Part shown: positions 1 through 8,903 of the stretch, one piece after another
How positions within the stretch are numbered: position 1 is the stretch's first letter
Layout of the letters: every line of letters starts with the position of its first letter
Assembly (NCBI RefSeq): GCF_900110115.1
Contig: NZ_FOCM01000007.1
Location: 121,962 to 185,961, forward strand
Direction of reading: 5' to 3'
DNA length: 64,000 nucleotides
From: Palleronia pelagia
GTDB taxonomy: Bacteria; Pseudomonadota; Alphaproteobacteria; Rhodobacterales; Rhodobacteraceae
Translations under genes and position numbers: made by a program
Notes under the pieces: model-generated
The model's database searches: none
What the model saw: the letters and a program-made list of their open reading frames with translations, nothing else
Told to the model about the DNA's origin: nothing

Positions 1-1628
1 GGCCGGCCCGATCCGCACAGGGCGTCGGGCAGCTCGAGCGTTTGCGCCTCGCCCGTCAGATTGACCAGAACCGCCAGCCTCTGTTCGCGCCAGCCGCGAG
101 TGAAGGCGAAGACGGCCGGATGATCCTCCAGGTAGGCCTGGAAGCCGCCGTGGATCAGCACCGGCAGCTCGCGCCGCAAGCCGATCAGGTGCCGGTAGAA
201 GGCGAACAAGCCGTCCGGGTCGGCCCGGTCGGCGGCGACGTGCACCTCGCGGCTGTTGGGGTTCAGCGGCAGCCACGGCGTCCCGGCGGTGAAGCCGGCG
301 CCCGGCCCCCCATCCCATTGCATCGGCGTCCGGGCGTTGTCGCGGCCGTTCAGGTTCACGCCCTCCATGAATTCGGCATGGGTCAGGCCATTCGCCATGA
401 ATCCCTCGTACTGGCCATGCGCCTCGAGGTCCTCAACATCGGCCAGCGACGCGGCGCGGGTGTTGATCATGCCGATCTCCTCGCCCTGGTAGACGAAGGG
501 CGTGCCGCGCAGCAGGTGCAGCATCGCCGCCAGAGCCTTGCCCGACGCGATCCGTCCCACGCCGTCGTCGCCGTAGCGCGAAATGTGGCGCGGCAGGTCG
601 TGGTTCGACAGGAACAGCGCATCCCAGCCGTATTCGCGCAGGTGGGTCTGCCACGCCGTGATTTCGCGCTTCAGCATCAGGGGCGTGACCTCGCGCGGGC
701 GGAACTTGTGGAATTGCGGGTCCCAGCCCAGCTTCACGTGGTCGAAGTGAAACATCATGGCCAGCGGCGTCGCGTCCGCGACGTATTGCAGGACGGTGTC
801 GCGGCTGACGGCCCAGCTTTCGCCCACAGTCAACAGGTCGCGCCCTTTCAGCACGCGGTCGTGCATCTCGCCGAGCCGGTCCCAGATATGCGGCCCCTCG
901 TCGAACAGGCCGCGATCCACGTCCTTGCCGATCAGGTCGATCACGTCCATGCGGAAGCCCGCGATGCCGCGGTCGATCCACCATTCCATCATGGACCAGA
1001 TCCGGTCGCGCAGGTCCGGGTTGTCCCAGTTCAGGTCGGGCTGGCCGGGGCTGAACAGGTGCAGGTACCACCGGTCGACCGCCGCAACATAGGTCCAGGC
1101 CGGGCCACCGAAGATGGCGCGCTTGTCGGTGGGAGGCAGCCCGCCCGGCCGTCCTTCGCGCCAGATGAACAGGTCATGCTCGGGGGCGTCGCGCGATGCG
1201 GCAGCCGCCTTGAACCAGGCGTGCTCGTCCGAGCAGTGGTTGACCACAAGGTCCATGACGATGCCAATGCCGCGGTCACGTGCCTCGGTCACCAGCCGGT
1301 CGAAATCGTCGAGCGTGCCGTATTCGTGGTGAATCGCCTGGTAGTCGCTGATGTCGTAGCCGTTGTCGCGCTGGGGCGAGGCATAGACGGGGCTGAGCCA
1401 GATGAACCCGACCCCGAGATCGGCCAGGTGGTCCAGCCGCGAGATGATGCCCGGGATGTCGCCGACCCCGTCGCCGTCACTGTCGCAGAAACTGCGCGGG
1501 TAGATCTGGTAGCCAACCGCGCTTTTCCACCACGGTGACGCAACGTTATTTCCTGCGCCCGCCGCGGTTGCCGGAGCGCCATTCGGCCCGCTGACGCCGT
1601 GGTTCTTCGCTCGCTCGAAGGTGGTCAC
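1..1628 (-). CDS. GH13 alpha-glucosidase, 3' end beyond the window
   Basis: Cytoplasmic glycoside hydrolase family 13 enzyme, expected to hydrolyse alpha-1,4 or alpha-1,6 linked glucosides such as maltose or isomaltose. About 542 codons are visible, close to the usual family length, and the frame is still open at the left edge, so the stop lies just outside. The (beta/alpha)8 barrel motifs are clear: GYQIYPRSF near residue 40, DLVVNH, the nucleophile in GFRMDVIDL (about residue 227), the acid/base in VGESW (about 269) and SNHD (about 341). Start chosen as GTG at 1628, 11 nt after GAGG; no ATG is well placed. Such genes usually sit at the end of an alpha-glucoside ABC transporter operon, which would lie to the left and is not visible. 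Substrate is inferred from family only. Confidence 0.9.
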   Translation of the reverse strand, partial: MTTFERAKNHGVSGPNGAPATAAGAGNNVASPWWKSAVGYQIYPRSFCDSDGDGVGDIPGIISRLDHLADLGVGFIWLSPVYASPQRDNGYDISDYQAIHHEYGTLDDFDRLVTEARDRGIGIVMDLVVNHCSDEHAWFKAAAASRDAPEHDLFIWREGRPGGLPPTDKRAIFGGPAWTYVAAVDRWYLHLFSPGQPDLNWDNPDLRDRIWSMMEWWIDRGIAGFRMDVIDLIGKDVDRGLFDEGPHIWDRLGEMHDRVLKGRDLLTVGESWAVSRDTVLQYVADATPLAMMFHFDHVKLGWDPQFHKFRPREVTPLMLKREITAWQTHLREYGWDALFLSNHDLPRHISRYGDDGVGRIASGKALAAMLHLLRGTPFVYQGEEIGMINTRAASLADVEDLEAHGQYEGFMANGLTHAEFMEGVNLNGRDNARTPMQWDGGPGAGFTAGTPWLPLNPNSREVHVAADRADPDGLFAFYRHLIGLRRELPVLIHGGFQAYLEDHPAVFAFTRGWREQRLAVLVNLTGEAQTLELPDALCGSGR

Positions 1629-1931
1629 TGCTTCTTGCCCCTCAAAATACTTCGGTTTTCTTATTAATCCGGAATGCCTTGCGGCATTGGTCGGAATCGC
1701 CAACGGACGGTGTGTCCCGCTCCGCCGGTCCACATGGTTCTGATGCCGAGAAAGTCCCGCAGCTCGCCGCATCTTCAAGGCGGCAACCGAGTTATTCGCC
1801 GCTGACACCATGGCCGAACACGCACCCTGCCGCCGTCTATCGACCGTCGCAGCGCTTTACGGGACGGCTGCTACCTCTTTAGGTTGATAGGTGATTATCT
1901 GTTGCCGAGTAGTTTCCCGGGATTTCGATCT
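1629..1931. other. Divergent intergenic region with a small inverted repeat
   Basis: About 300 bp between the alpha-glucosidase (minus) and the PAS gene (plus), so it should hold both promoters. The only structure I see is the perfect inverted repeat AATGCC-TTGC-GGCATT at 1673-1688, 45 nt upstream of the glucosidase start. It could be an operator or a small hairpin. No convincing gene. Confidence 0.4.
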
Positions 1932-2663
1932 ATGACTTTTACCGAGATCGCGCACGCCCTCAAGCTGGCCGAAGCGCAACTGTCCGCTGCGCTGCGCGAC
2001 TCGACATCGGCTCGCACCCATGCACGCCTGCTGCGCCGGGTGGCCGAGTTGACGGACGCCGCCGAAAGGCACGAGCCCGAGAGCACCGCCGAACTGCGCG
2101 ACATGGTCGCCTTTTTCGTGCGCCGATCCAGCCGACAATACCAGGACGTGTCCGACAGCCGCGATCTCGACATCGCGCTGAGACTGTCGAACCGGCTGAG
2201 CGCCCTCGACCTGCCACAACGGGCGGGACCGGCCGCCCAGGGGCGGCGCCGTCCGGCAAAGCTGGACTCCAGTGTCGCCGACCCGGACGAGCTGGCCGCG
2301 TTCCTCGCCGCCAGCACCGACCGCATGGTCGCCATCGGACCTTCCAAACGCTACCTGGCGGTCAGCCCGGCCAACGCCCAATTCCATGGCTCGACCCCGG
2401 CGCGCATGCTGGACTTGCACATCACCGAGATCATCGGGCTGTCCCGCTACGAGACGCGCGCCGCGCACGCGCTGCGTCGCAGTTTCGCCGGCGAGCCGCA
2501 GGTCTATGTCTACCCGCTGCCGGTGCCAGGCAACGGCCCGCGCCTGATCCGCTGCGAGATGGACCCGATCCGCGACCGCATGGATCAAGCCTATTGCACG
2601 CTGATGCGGATGACGGACATCACCGACGACGCAGCCGCGGCGCCCCAGAGACCCGCGGCCTAG
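1932..2663 (+). CDS. PAS-domain protein, possible sensory regulator
   Basis: Protein of 243 residues. The N-terminal 100 residues are charged and helical (MTFTEIAHALKLAEAQL...), followed by a disordered arginine-rich linker. A PAS-like fold runs from about residue 115 to 225 (DRMVAIGPSKRYLAVSPANA ... MRMTDITDD). No kinase, phosphatase, GGDEF or HTH output domain is visible, so the protein may act through a partner. ATG at 1932 is chosen over an upstream in-frame TTG at 1884. Its stop codon overlaps the stop of the convergent dehydrogenase gene within one CTAG. Ligand and partner are unknown. Confidence 0.65.
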   Translation: MTFTEIAHALKLAEAQLSAALRDSTSARTHARLLRRVAELTDAAERHEPESTAELRDMVAFFVRRSSRQYQDVSDSRDLDIALRLSNRLSALDLPQRAGPAAQGRRRPAKLDSSVADPDELAAFLAASTDRMVAIGPSKRYLAVSPANAQFHGSTPARMLDLHITEIIGLSRYETRAAHALRRSFAGEPQVYVYPLPVPGNGPRLIRCEMDPIRDRMDQAYCTLMRMTDITDDAAAAPQRPAA

Positions 2664-3646
2664 AGAACGCCCGGCACGACCTGGTCGGGCGGCCGGTGGC
2701 CATCGGCGAAGGTCTTGATGTTCAACAGCACCTTCTCGCCCATCTCGAGCCGCCCTTCGCGCGTGGCCGATCCCATGTGCGGCAGGAGGACGACGTTGGG
2801 CTGTTCGCGCAGCCGGGGGTTCACCTCGGTCCCGTGCTCGAACACGTCCAATCCGGCGCCCGCGATGGCGCCCTGCTCCAACGCGCGGGCGAGCGCATTC
2901 TCGTCGATGACCTCGCCCCGCGAAGTGTTGACCACCACAGCCGAGGGCTTCAGCAGCGCGATGCGCCGGGCATTGAGCAGGTGGAAGGTGCTGGGCGTGT
3001 GCGGGCAGTTGATCGACAGCACGTCGATCCGGCTGAGCATGTGGTCGAAACTGTCGTGATAGGTCGCCTCGAGCGCCTCCTCGATGGGGGCGCGCAGGGG
3101 GGTGCGGTTATGGTAATGCACCGCCATGCCGAAGGCGCGGGCGCGCCGCGCCACCGCCTGGCCGATCCGCCCCATGCCGAGGATGCCCAACCGACGCCCG
3201 GCGATGCGCCCTCCGAGATAGGCATTTGGCGCCCAGCCCTCCCACGCGCCCTGCTGCATCACCGACAATCCTTCGGGGATGCGGCGGGTCACCGCCAGCA
3301 GTAGCGCCATGGTCATGTCGGCGGTGTCGTCGACGGTCACGCCAGGGGTGTTGGACACCAGGATGCCACGTTGCCGCGCGGTGGCCACGTCCACATTGTC
3401 GACCCCTGCCCCGTAATGCGCGATCAGCTTCAGCCGCGGACCTGCGCGCGCCAGCAGCGGGCCGTCGATCCGGTCGGTGATGGTGGGAACCAGGACATCA
3501 GCATCCGCCACAGCGGCAGCCAGCTCCTCGCGCGTCATGGGGGCGTCGGTGTCGCGCAGGCGCACGTCGAACAGCTCGGACAGCCGCGACTCCACCGCCT
3601 CGGGCAACCGTCGCGTGACAACAACACTCAGGCGTCCATCTCCCAT
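2660..3646 (-). CDS. D-isomer-specific 2-hydroxyacid dehydrogenase
   Basis: NAD(P)-dependent oxidoreductase of 328 residues, of the glyoxylate/hydroxypyruvate reductase or formate dehydrogenase-like group. Seen in the protein: the dinucleotide-binding GMGRIGQAVARRA around residue 155, the conserved NTSRGEVIDENAL segment with the substrate-binding arginine, and LLPHMGSAT with the catalytic histidine near the C terminus. ATG at 3646 has GGAGG 9 nt upstream; longer readings add an unlikely N-terminal tail. It is convergent with the PAS gene, both stops lying in one CTAG. The exact 2-keto acid substrate cannot be told from sequence. Confidence 0.88.
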   Translation of the reverse strand: MGDGRLSVVVTRRLPEAVESRLSELFDVRLRDTDAPMTREELAAAVADADVLVPTITDRIDGPLLARAGPRLKLIAHYGAGVDNVDVATARQRGILVSNTPGVTVDDTADMTMALLLAVTRRIPEGLSVMQQGAWEGWAPNAYLGGRIAGRRLGILGMGRIGQAVARRARAFGMAVHYHNRTPLRAPIEEALEATYHDSFDHMLSRIDVLSINCPHTPSTFHLLNARRIALLKPSAVVVNTSRGEVIDENALARALEQGAIAGAGLDVFEHGTEVNPRLREQPNVVLLPHMGSATREGRLEMGEKVLLNIKTFADGHRPPDQVVPGVL

Positions 3647-3792
3647 GCCCGTGGCCTCCGGCTTTCGTTCCGACGTCGTTTGGCGCAAACTGACTGCTAA
3701 TGGGGCAAGGCACAAGCCGTAAGGCGGCCACCGAAGACCCCGGCAGGACGCGGAACCGTCCAAGGGCAATGGCAGCTCGAGCAGGCAGGCGA

Positions 3793-4332
3793 ATGGCAGC
3801 GAAATCGGTGTGGGCGGCATGGGCCGTCGCGGTGCTTCTCCTGGTGGTCGTCACCGGGCAGGTCATGGCACAGAGCCCTCAGAGTCCCCTTCTCGGCGCG
3901 TCCGGCCGCGGGCCGGTTACGCAGCTGCCGATGCCGCGCTTCGTCTCGATGAAGGCGACCGAGGGCAACGTACGCCGCGGCCCATCGCTCAGCCACCGGA
4001 TCGACTGGGTCTATCGCCGCAAGGACCTGCCCTTGATGATCGTGGCCGAGCATGGCCATTGGCGCCGGGTCCAGGATCGCGACGGCCAGGGCGGCTGGGT
4101 TCATTACTCGCTGCTGTCGGGGGTCCGCACGGTGCTAGTCGAGGCAGACGAGGCGCCCATGCTGCTGAAACCCGCAGAGGGCACGCCCGAGAACGCCCGG
4201 GTTCAGCGCGGCGTGGTCGCTCGCATCGACCGGTGCCTGCCCGAATGGTGCCGGATCCGCGCGGGCGGACATCGCGGCTGGGTGCGCAAGGCGCATCTGT
4301 GGGGCGTCGGCCCGAACGAGGTGATCGACTAG
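3793..4332 (+). CDS. Exported SH3-domain protein
   Basis: Predicted periplasmic protein of 179 residues. It begins with a signal peptide or membrane anchor (MAAKSVWAAWAVAVLLLVVV, cleavage likely after QVMA). It carries two bacterial SH3-like segments, the first marked by GNVRRGPSLSHRIDWV and the second by CRIRAGGHRGWVRK. Such domains usually bind cell-wall peptides. Start uncertain: ATG 3793 has AGGCAGG just upstream; ATG 3769 and ATG 3700 are in-frame alternatives that lengthen the basic N region. Two cysteines (CLPEWC) could form a disulfide. Function beyond envelope binding is not known. Confidence 0.75.
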   Translation: MAAKSVWAAWAVAVLLLVVVTGQVMAQSPQSPLLGASGRGPVTQLPMPRFVSMKATEGNVRRGPSLSHRIDWVYRRKDLPLMIVAEHGHWRRVQDRDGQGGWVHYSLLSGVRTVLVEADEAPMLLKPAEGTPENARVQRGVVARIDRCLPEWCRIRAGGHRGWVRKAHLWGVGPNEVID

Positions 4333-4381
4333 GCCCGTCGCGCTTGCCAGCAGGACCTGCCCTGCCCTAAACCCCGGCGCC

Positions 4382-5290
4382 ATGGCACGCCCGAGTCCCG
4401 ACAGACTGAACCTGCTGGCGACCGGCGCCTCCGTCTCGGTGGCGCTGATCCTCGTCGCGGCCAAGCTCTGGGCCTTCGGGACGACCGGATCGGTGTCGGT
4501 GGCCGCGTCGCTGGCGGACTCGGGGCTCGACCTGATGGTGTCGCTCGGCGGGCTGGCGGCGGTGCGCTACGCCCAGCGCCCGCCGGACGATGACCACGCC
4601 TTCGGACACAGCTCGGCCGAGGACCTGGCCGCGCTGGGGCAATCGGCCTTCATCCTGGTGTCGGCCGGGGCCATCGCCGCCGTGGCACTGGGGCGGCTGT
4701 TCGCCGACACCGAAACGCCGATCGCGAATGCCGGCGGCGGGATCGCCGTGATGATCCTGTCGGTGGCGCTGACCGCGGCGCTGGTCGCGTTCCAGACATG
4801 GGTCGCGCGCGAGACCGGCAACCGCGTCGTGCTGGCCGACCGTCTGCATTACCTGGGCGATCTGGTCCCGAACCTGGGCGCGCTGGCGGCGCTGGCGGCG
4901 GCGGCCCAGTTCGGGCTCTATGCGCTCGACAGCGTGATCGCGCTGGGCGCGGCGGCAATGCTGGCGATAGGGGCGCTGCGTATCGGCGTGGGGGCTTGGA
5001 ACGCGCTCATGGACCGGGCCGCCCCCACCCACATGATCCGCGGGATCGAGACGCTGGCCGAGGACTGGCCGGGGATCGACGGGTTCCATGACCTCAAGAC
5101 CCGGACGGCCGGCAGCCGGGTGTTCGTGAACCTGCACGTGGAAATCCGGGGCGACCTGCCCCTGACCGAAGCGCACGATATCGGCGCCGCCCTGCGGCGG
5201 GCCATCGTCGACCGCTATCCGAATGCAGACGTTATCATCCACAAGGACCCGGTGCGAACGAAGAAGGCCCCGGACAATGCCGGGGCCTGA
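4382..5290 (+). CDS. fieF: Cation diffusion facilitator (FieF/YiiP-like metal exporter)
   Basis: Inner-membrane divalent metal/proton antiporter of 302 residues. The transport-site residues match FieF: D46 and D50 in SLADSGLD, and H156 and D160 in LHYLGD. The loop HAFGHSSAED (H72, H76) supplies the interface metal site. A cytoplasmic metallochaperone-like domain follows from about residue 210, ending in VIIHKDP. Zn(II) or Fe(II) export is the family expectation; selectivity is not visible. The gene stands alone after the SH3 gene and is convergent with the Hsp20-DUF1150 pair. The hairpin at 5265-5288 lies inside its last codons. Confidence 0.9.
   Translation: MARPSPDRLNLLATGASVSVALILVAAKLWAFGTTGSVSVAASLADSGLDLMVSLGGLAAVRYAQRPPDDDHAFGHSSAEDLAALGQSAFILVSAGAIAAVALGRLFADTETPIANAGGGIAVMILSVALTAALVAFQTWVARETGNRVVLADRLHYLGDLVPNLGALAALAAAAQFGLYALDSVIALGAAAMLAIGALRIGVGAWNALMDRAAPTHMIRGIETLAEDWPGIDGFHDLKTRTAGSRVFVNLHVEIRGDLPLTEAHDIGAALRRAIVDRYPNADVIIHKDPVRTKKAPDNAGA
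5265..5288 (-). terminator. Hairpin terminator overlapping the end of the CDF gene
   Basis: Perfect 9-bp stem AGGCCCCGG / CCGGGGCCT with a 6-nt loop. Read on the minus strand it follows the DUF1150 stop by about 30 nt and is followed by TTCTTCG. It most likely terminates the Hsp20-DUF1150 transcript although it lies in the coding end of the opposing gene. Confidence 0.6.
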
Positions 5291-5319
5291 AGCTTGCAAA
5301 TTGCGATGGCGTCAGATGA

Positions 5320-5556
5320 TCAGTGCACGCTGACCGGCGCCATGTCGTTCTGCCGCGCCACGGTGAACGCCAGCGAGCGGTCGGCCACCAGCGCCAGGCG
5401 ATCGCCGTCGGCATTGTGCACGGCGTAGATCTCGTCCAACTCGCCCGCCTGCTCGCGCAGTTCCTCGGGCAGGTCCGACACCGATACCGGGCGGACGTAG
5501 ACGATATTGTCCTCGGACGCGTTGTGATCGATCAGTCCGGCAAATTCTTCGGTCAT
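5320..5556 (-). CDS. DUF1150 family small protein
   Basis: Acidic protein of 78 residues, recognised as the DUF1150 family of alphaproteobacteria by IVYVRPVSVSDLPEEL near the middle and a DRLALVADRSLAF segment. Its ATG overlaps the TGA of the Hsp20 gene (ATGA), and the ribosome site GGAGGGTGA lies within the Hsp20 coding end, so translation is probably coupled. Its constant position next to a small heat-shock protein suggests a role in protein quality control. That is inference; no biochemical function is established to my knowledge. Confidence 0.85.
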   Translation of the reverse strand: MTEEFAGLIDHNASEDNIVYVRPVSVSDLPEELREQAGELDEIYAVHNADGDRLALVADRSLAFTVARQNDMAPVSVH

Positions 5557-6011
5557 TCTTCACCCTCCTTCTGGGTCCGACGGGACGGCTTGGTGCTGGA
5601 CGCCCCCCCGATGGGGATAGTGCGGACGATGCTGTCCTGCGGCGCACGCTCCAGATCCAGGTGCAACAGCCCATGGCTGAGCTTGGCACCCGTCACATCA
5701 ACGCCGTCCGCCAGCACGAAGGTCCGTTGGAACTGCCGCGACGCGATGCCGCGATGCAGGAACACGCGATCGGCCTCCGGTTCGGACTGGCGTCCGCGCA
5801 CCACCAGTTGCCGGTCCTCGACGGTGATGGACAGGTCGTCCTCGCCGAAACCGGCCACGGCCAGCGATATGCGGTAGGCCCGCTCGCTCACCTGTTCGAT
5901 GTTGTAAGGGGGATAGCCGCCGGCATCCGTCTTCGCCGTCCGCTCGACCAGCCTTTCCAGCTGCTCGAAGCCCAACAGGAAGGGATGCGATCCCAAAGCC
6001 ATTTTCGTCAT
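5553..6011 (-). CDS. Hsp20/alpha-crystallin small heat-shock protein
   Basis: ATP-independent holdase chaperone of 152 residues, IbpA-like. It starts with an N-terminal phenylalanine/leucine-rich arm (HPFLLGFEQLERLVER). The alpha-crystallin beta-sandwich runs from about residue 35 to 130, including YRISLAVAGF, LVVRGRQ and the GVDV...LSHGLLHLDL strand pair. The C-terminal IVRTIPI carries the IxI-type anchor for oligomer assembly. ATG 6011 has AAGGACG upstream; the longer open frame begins with no homologous residues. It forms a two-gene operon with DUF1150. No heat-shock operator is evident upstream. Confidence 0.9.
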   Translation of the reverse strand: MTKMALGSHPFLLGFEQLERLVERTAKTDAGGYPPYNIEQVSERAYRISLAVAGFGEDDLSITVEDRQLVVRGRQSEPEADRVFLHRGIASRQFQRTFVLADGVDVTGAKLSHGLLHLDLERAPQDSIVRTIPIGGASSTKPSRRTQKEGEE

Positions 6012-6148
6012 GCCACGTCCTTCGTAAAGCGATCGTGCCTGTGGTACGGCCCCGTGATCGGCGGCCGCTTGCCACAAGATATGGGGGGCGGCGGGCGCGC
6101 TCGCAAGGGGCGCTTGCCCGGCCCGCGCAAATGGCGCACTCTGCGTCC

Positions 6149-6382
6149 ATGAACGGCCCGCCCCCGAAAAACCCCCTGCGCATGGACGAAGAGCAGGTGC
6201 TCCGCGTCCGGCTGGAGGTGCTCAAGCGCGAGCACCGGGACCTCGACGATTCTGTCCGCGCGCTGCAGGACAAGGGCACCGCCGACATGCTGACGCTGCA
6301 GCGGCTCAAGCGGCGCAAGCTTGCCCTGAAGGACCAGATCGCCGCGATCGAGGACCGCATCTTCCCCGACATCATCGCCTGA
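6149..6382 (+). CDS. YdcH/DUF465 family coiled-coil protein
   Basis: Small helical protein of 77 residues with the family pattern LKREHRDLDDSVRALQ then LQRLKRRKLALKDQIAAIED, which predicts an antiparallel coiled coil. Function is unknown for the family. Start uncertain: ATG 6149 used, with ATG 6131 and ATG 6182 also in frame and no strong ribosome site for any. A second member of the same family lies at 39998-40234. Confidence 0.8.
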   Translation: MNGPPPKNPLRMDEEQVLRVRLEVLKREHRDLDDSVRALQDKGTADMLTLQRLKRRKLALKDQIAAIEDRIFPDIIA

Positions 6383-6574
6383 TCGCCGCAACCGCGCGGA
6401 CGGGTGCAGCACACGGGCCCCTGCCCCGCCGCCTCCGGAATATTTTGCGACCTGCAAGGCCGGGACGCACGCCATTGGCCGCCGAAGCCCTTGCCCCTTC
6501 ATCTTTCCCGAAATACCTCGGGGGTGCGGGGGCTGGCCCCCGTCCTGTTTGCCAGTTTGCGAGGACAGCGGCCC

Positions 6575-7060
6575 ATGACACCACCCGTCGGCATCATCAT
6601 GGGCAGCCAGTCCGACTGGCCCACCCTGCGCGAAGCGGCCGAGATCCTGGACGCGCTTCAGGTGGGATACGAGGCGCGCATCGTCTCGGCCCACCGCACG
6701 CCGGACCGGCTGTGGGACTATGGCCGCGGGGCCGTGGACCGCGGGTTGCAGGTCATCATCGCGGGCGCCGGGGGGGCCGCGCACCTGCCCGGCATGATGG
6801 CGTCGAAAACCCGCCTGCCGGTGATCGGCGTGCCCGTACAGACCCGCGCGCTGTCGGGTGTCGATTCGCTCTATTCCATCGTGCAGATGCCCAAGGGCTT
6901 CCCGGTGGCGACCATGGCGATCGGGGCCGCGGGCGCGGCCAATGCCGGGCTGATGGCGGCCGGCATTCTCGCCCTCGGCGATCCGGCCCTGGCCGAAAGG
7001 CTGGACGCCTGGCGCCGCGCGCTGTCCGACTCGATCCCCGAGGAGCCGCAAGATGACTGA
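6575..7060 (+). CDS. purE: N5-carboxyaminoimidazole ribonucleotide mutase PurE
   Basis: Converts N5-CAIR to CAIR in purine synthesis, cytoplasmic, forming octamers. The 161-residue protein has the class I signature [10 protein letters not shown] at the N terminus, the active-site [10 protein letters not shown] and the glycine-rich [12 protein letters not shown] loop. ATG 6575 is preceded by GAGGACAG at 6561. It overlaps purK by 8 nt, so the two products of consecutive steps are made together. Confidence 0.97.
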   Translation: MTPPVGIIMGSQSDWPTLREAAEILDALQVGYEARIVSAHRTPDRLWDYGRGAVDRGLQVIIAGAGGAAHLPGMMASKTRLPVIGVPVQTRALSGVDSLYSIVQMPKGFPVATMAIGAAGAANAGLMAAGILALGDPALAERLDAWRRALSDSIPEEPQDD

Positions 7061-8117
7061 CGCCCTTCCCCCCGGATCGACCATCGGCATCCTTGGCGGC
7101 GGCCAGCTGGGCCGGATGCTGTCGGTGGCCGCCAGCCGCCTGGGCTACAAGACCTGCATCTTCGAGCCGGCGGGCGACTGCCCCGCCTCCCACGTGGCGA
7201 ATTTCCACCTGAAGGCGGGATACGACGACGCCGAGGCGCTGGCCCGTTTCGCAGAGGCGACGGATGTCATCACCTACGAGTTCGAGAATATCCCCACCGA
7301 CGCGCTGGATATCCTCGAGCGGCATCGCCCCATCCGGCCCGGCCGCGAGGCCCTGCGCGTGAGCCAGGACCGGCTGGTCGAGAAGGACTGGCTGGCTGAT
7401 CTGGGCCTGACCCCCGCGCCCTACGCCGACGTGCCGGACCGCGCCGCGCTGGACGATGCGCTCGCCCGGATCGGCACGCCCGCGATCCTGAAGACCCGGC
7501 GCTTCGGCTATGACGGCAAGGGGCAGGCGCGGATCGACAGCCCCGGCGACGCCGACGAGGCGCTCGGCTCGATGAACGGGGCGCCCGCGGTCCTGGAAGG
7601 CTTCGTGGCGTTCCAGCGCGAGATCTCGGTCATCGCGGCGCGCGGACTGGACGGCGCGGTCGCCTGCTACGATCCGGGCGAGAACCTGCACGAGGGCGGC
7701 ATCCTGCGGCGCACCACCGTGCCCGCCGCCATCCCCCACGCGCTGGCCACTGACGCGGTGCTGCTGGCCGCGCGCATCCTCGGGGCGCTGGACTACGTGG
7801 GCGTCATGGGGATCGAGCTATTCGTGACCGACAGCGGCCTCGTGGTGAACGAGATCGCCCCGAGGGTGCATAACTCGGGCCACTGGACCCAGAACGGCGC
7901 CACGATCGACCAGTTCGAGCAGCACATCCGCGCCGTGGCGGGCCTGCCGCTGGGCGACGGGAGCCGACATGGAGACATCGAGATGGAGAACCTGATCGGC
8001 GACTATTCGGACGCGCTGCCAGGGATCCTGGCGGACCCGGCCGCCGCGCTGCATCTTTACGGCAAGGCCGAAGCGCGGCCGGGCCGCAAGATGGGCCACG
8101 TGAACCGCCGCCGTTGA
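7053..8117 (+). CDS. purK: N5-carboxyaminoimidazole ribonucleotide synthetase PurK
   Basis: ATP-grasp ligase of 354 residues making N5-CAIR from AIR, bicarbonate and ATP, the substrate for PurE. It has the N-terminal [11 protein letters not shown] nucleotide-fold start, the ATP-grasp segment [11 protein letters not shown] (about residue 150), and the metal/ATP site in [13 protein letters not shown] (about 270). The start codon lies inside the purE coding end. No regulatory site is evident at the operon front. Confidence 0.96.
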   Translation: MTDALPPGSTIGILGGGQLGRMLSVAASRLGYKTCIFEPAGDCPASHVANFHLKAGYDDAEALARFAEATDVITYEFENIPTDALDILERHRPIRPGREALRVSQDRLVEKDWLADLGLTPAPYADVPDRAALDDALARIGTPAILKTRRFGYDGKGQARIDSPGDADEALGSMNGAPAVLEGFVAFQREISVIAARGLDGAVACYDPGENLHEGGILRRTTVPAAIPHALATDAVLLAARILGALDYVGVMGIELFVTDSGLVVNEIAPRVHNSGHWTQNGATIDQFEQHIRAVAGLPLGDGSRHGDIEMENLIGDYSDALPGILADPAAALHLYGKAEARPGRKMGHVNRRR

Positions 8118-8130
8118 GGCCCGCCTGACC

Positions 8131-8862
8131 TTACAGGTTCGACCGGTCGAACGAGCCGTCCTTCAGGAAGGCTATGACCTGCGCGATGACCAGCGGGTTC
8201 ACCATCATGAAGGTGTGGGTGACCGGCAGCACGATGTGGTCGTCCATGCCCGCGATGCGGGTGGACGCGACCGAGACCTTGCCGTCATCCGGTCCCTCGA
8301 TCAGCGTCGAATAGAGGGGGTTCAGCGACCGGTCCCCGGCGATCACCCCAAGCTCGAACCGCGGCAGGTCCAGCCGGTTGGGATAGCTGCCCGCGCCCGT
8401 GCCCAGCTGCAGGCCCGCCTCGCCGTTGATCCACTCGAACGGCCCTAGCTCGCCGAAGACGTCCACCAGTTCGCTGCCCTGGTTGGGCGGTCCCAGCATC
8501 ACGACGCGGCCCATCTTGGCCGGGCGATTGTCCTCCAGCCAGGCGCGCACGAGGATGCCGCCCATCGAGTGGGTCACGAAATGCACGCGCCGGTCGCCAC
8601 AGGCGGCCACGGCTTTCGGCACGATACCCGACACCAGCGTCTCGATCGGGGCCTCGGTCGAAGGATAGCCCGCGTTGACGGTGCCGTAGCCTTCCAGCCG
8701 CAGGGCCTCGGCCATGACCAGCATCGACGCGCTGGTGCGCGCCAGACCGTGCAGCAGCACCACGCATTCACCGTTGGCCGCCCGGTGTACCGGCGACACA
8801 TTGCCCTGCGCCACGCCGAGGGCTGGCACCAGGGCCAGGAGAAGAATGATGATGAACCGCAT
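8131..8862 (-). CDS. Exported alpha/beta-hydrolase, lipase/esterase-like
   Basis: Protein of 243 residues with a signal peptide ([20 protein letters not shown]). The oxyanion-hole motif [14 protein letters not shown] comes at about residue 35. The nucleophile elbow is THSMGG (about 97), and there is a late histidine in [11 protein letters not shown]. The pattern resembles small triacylglycerol-lipase or acyltransferase-like proteins that act in the periplasm. ATG 8862 is the first codon of the signal peptide; upstream readings lack a hydrophobic start. Convergent with purEK and downstream of an EamA transporter gene. Substrate unknown. Confidence 0.82.
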   Translation of the reverse strand: MRFIIILLLALVPALGVAQGNVSPVHRAANGECVVLLHGLARTSASMLVMAEALRLEGYGTVNAGYPSTEAPIETLVSGIVPKAVAACGDRRVHFVTHSMGGILVRAWLEDNRPAKMGRVVMLGPPNQGSELVDVFGELGPFEWINGEAGLQLGTGAGSYPNRLDLPRFELGVIAGDRSLNPLYSTLIEGPDDGKVSVASTRIAGMDDHIVLPVTHTFMMVNPLVIAQVIAFLKDGSFDRSNL

Positions 8863-8903
8863 GGGTGGCAGATAGGCGCGACGCCGGGCGATACCAGTGC
8901 GGA

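Noticed and set aside
42..1538. A 498-codon plus-strand open frame at the left edge
   Set aside because: Antisense of the GH13 gene, whose minus-strand reading has all catalytic motifs and runs off the edge.
6383..6574. Purine riboswitch or PurR site ahead of purEK
   Set aside because: No purine aptamer core or clear dyad could be recognised in the leader.
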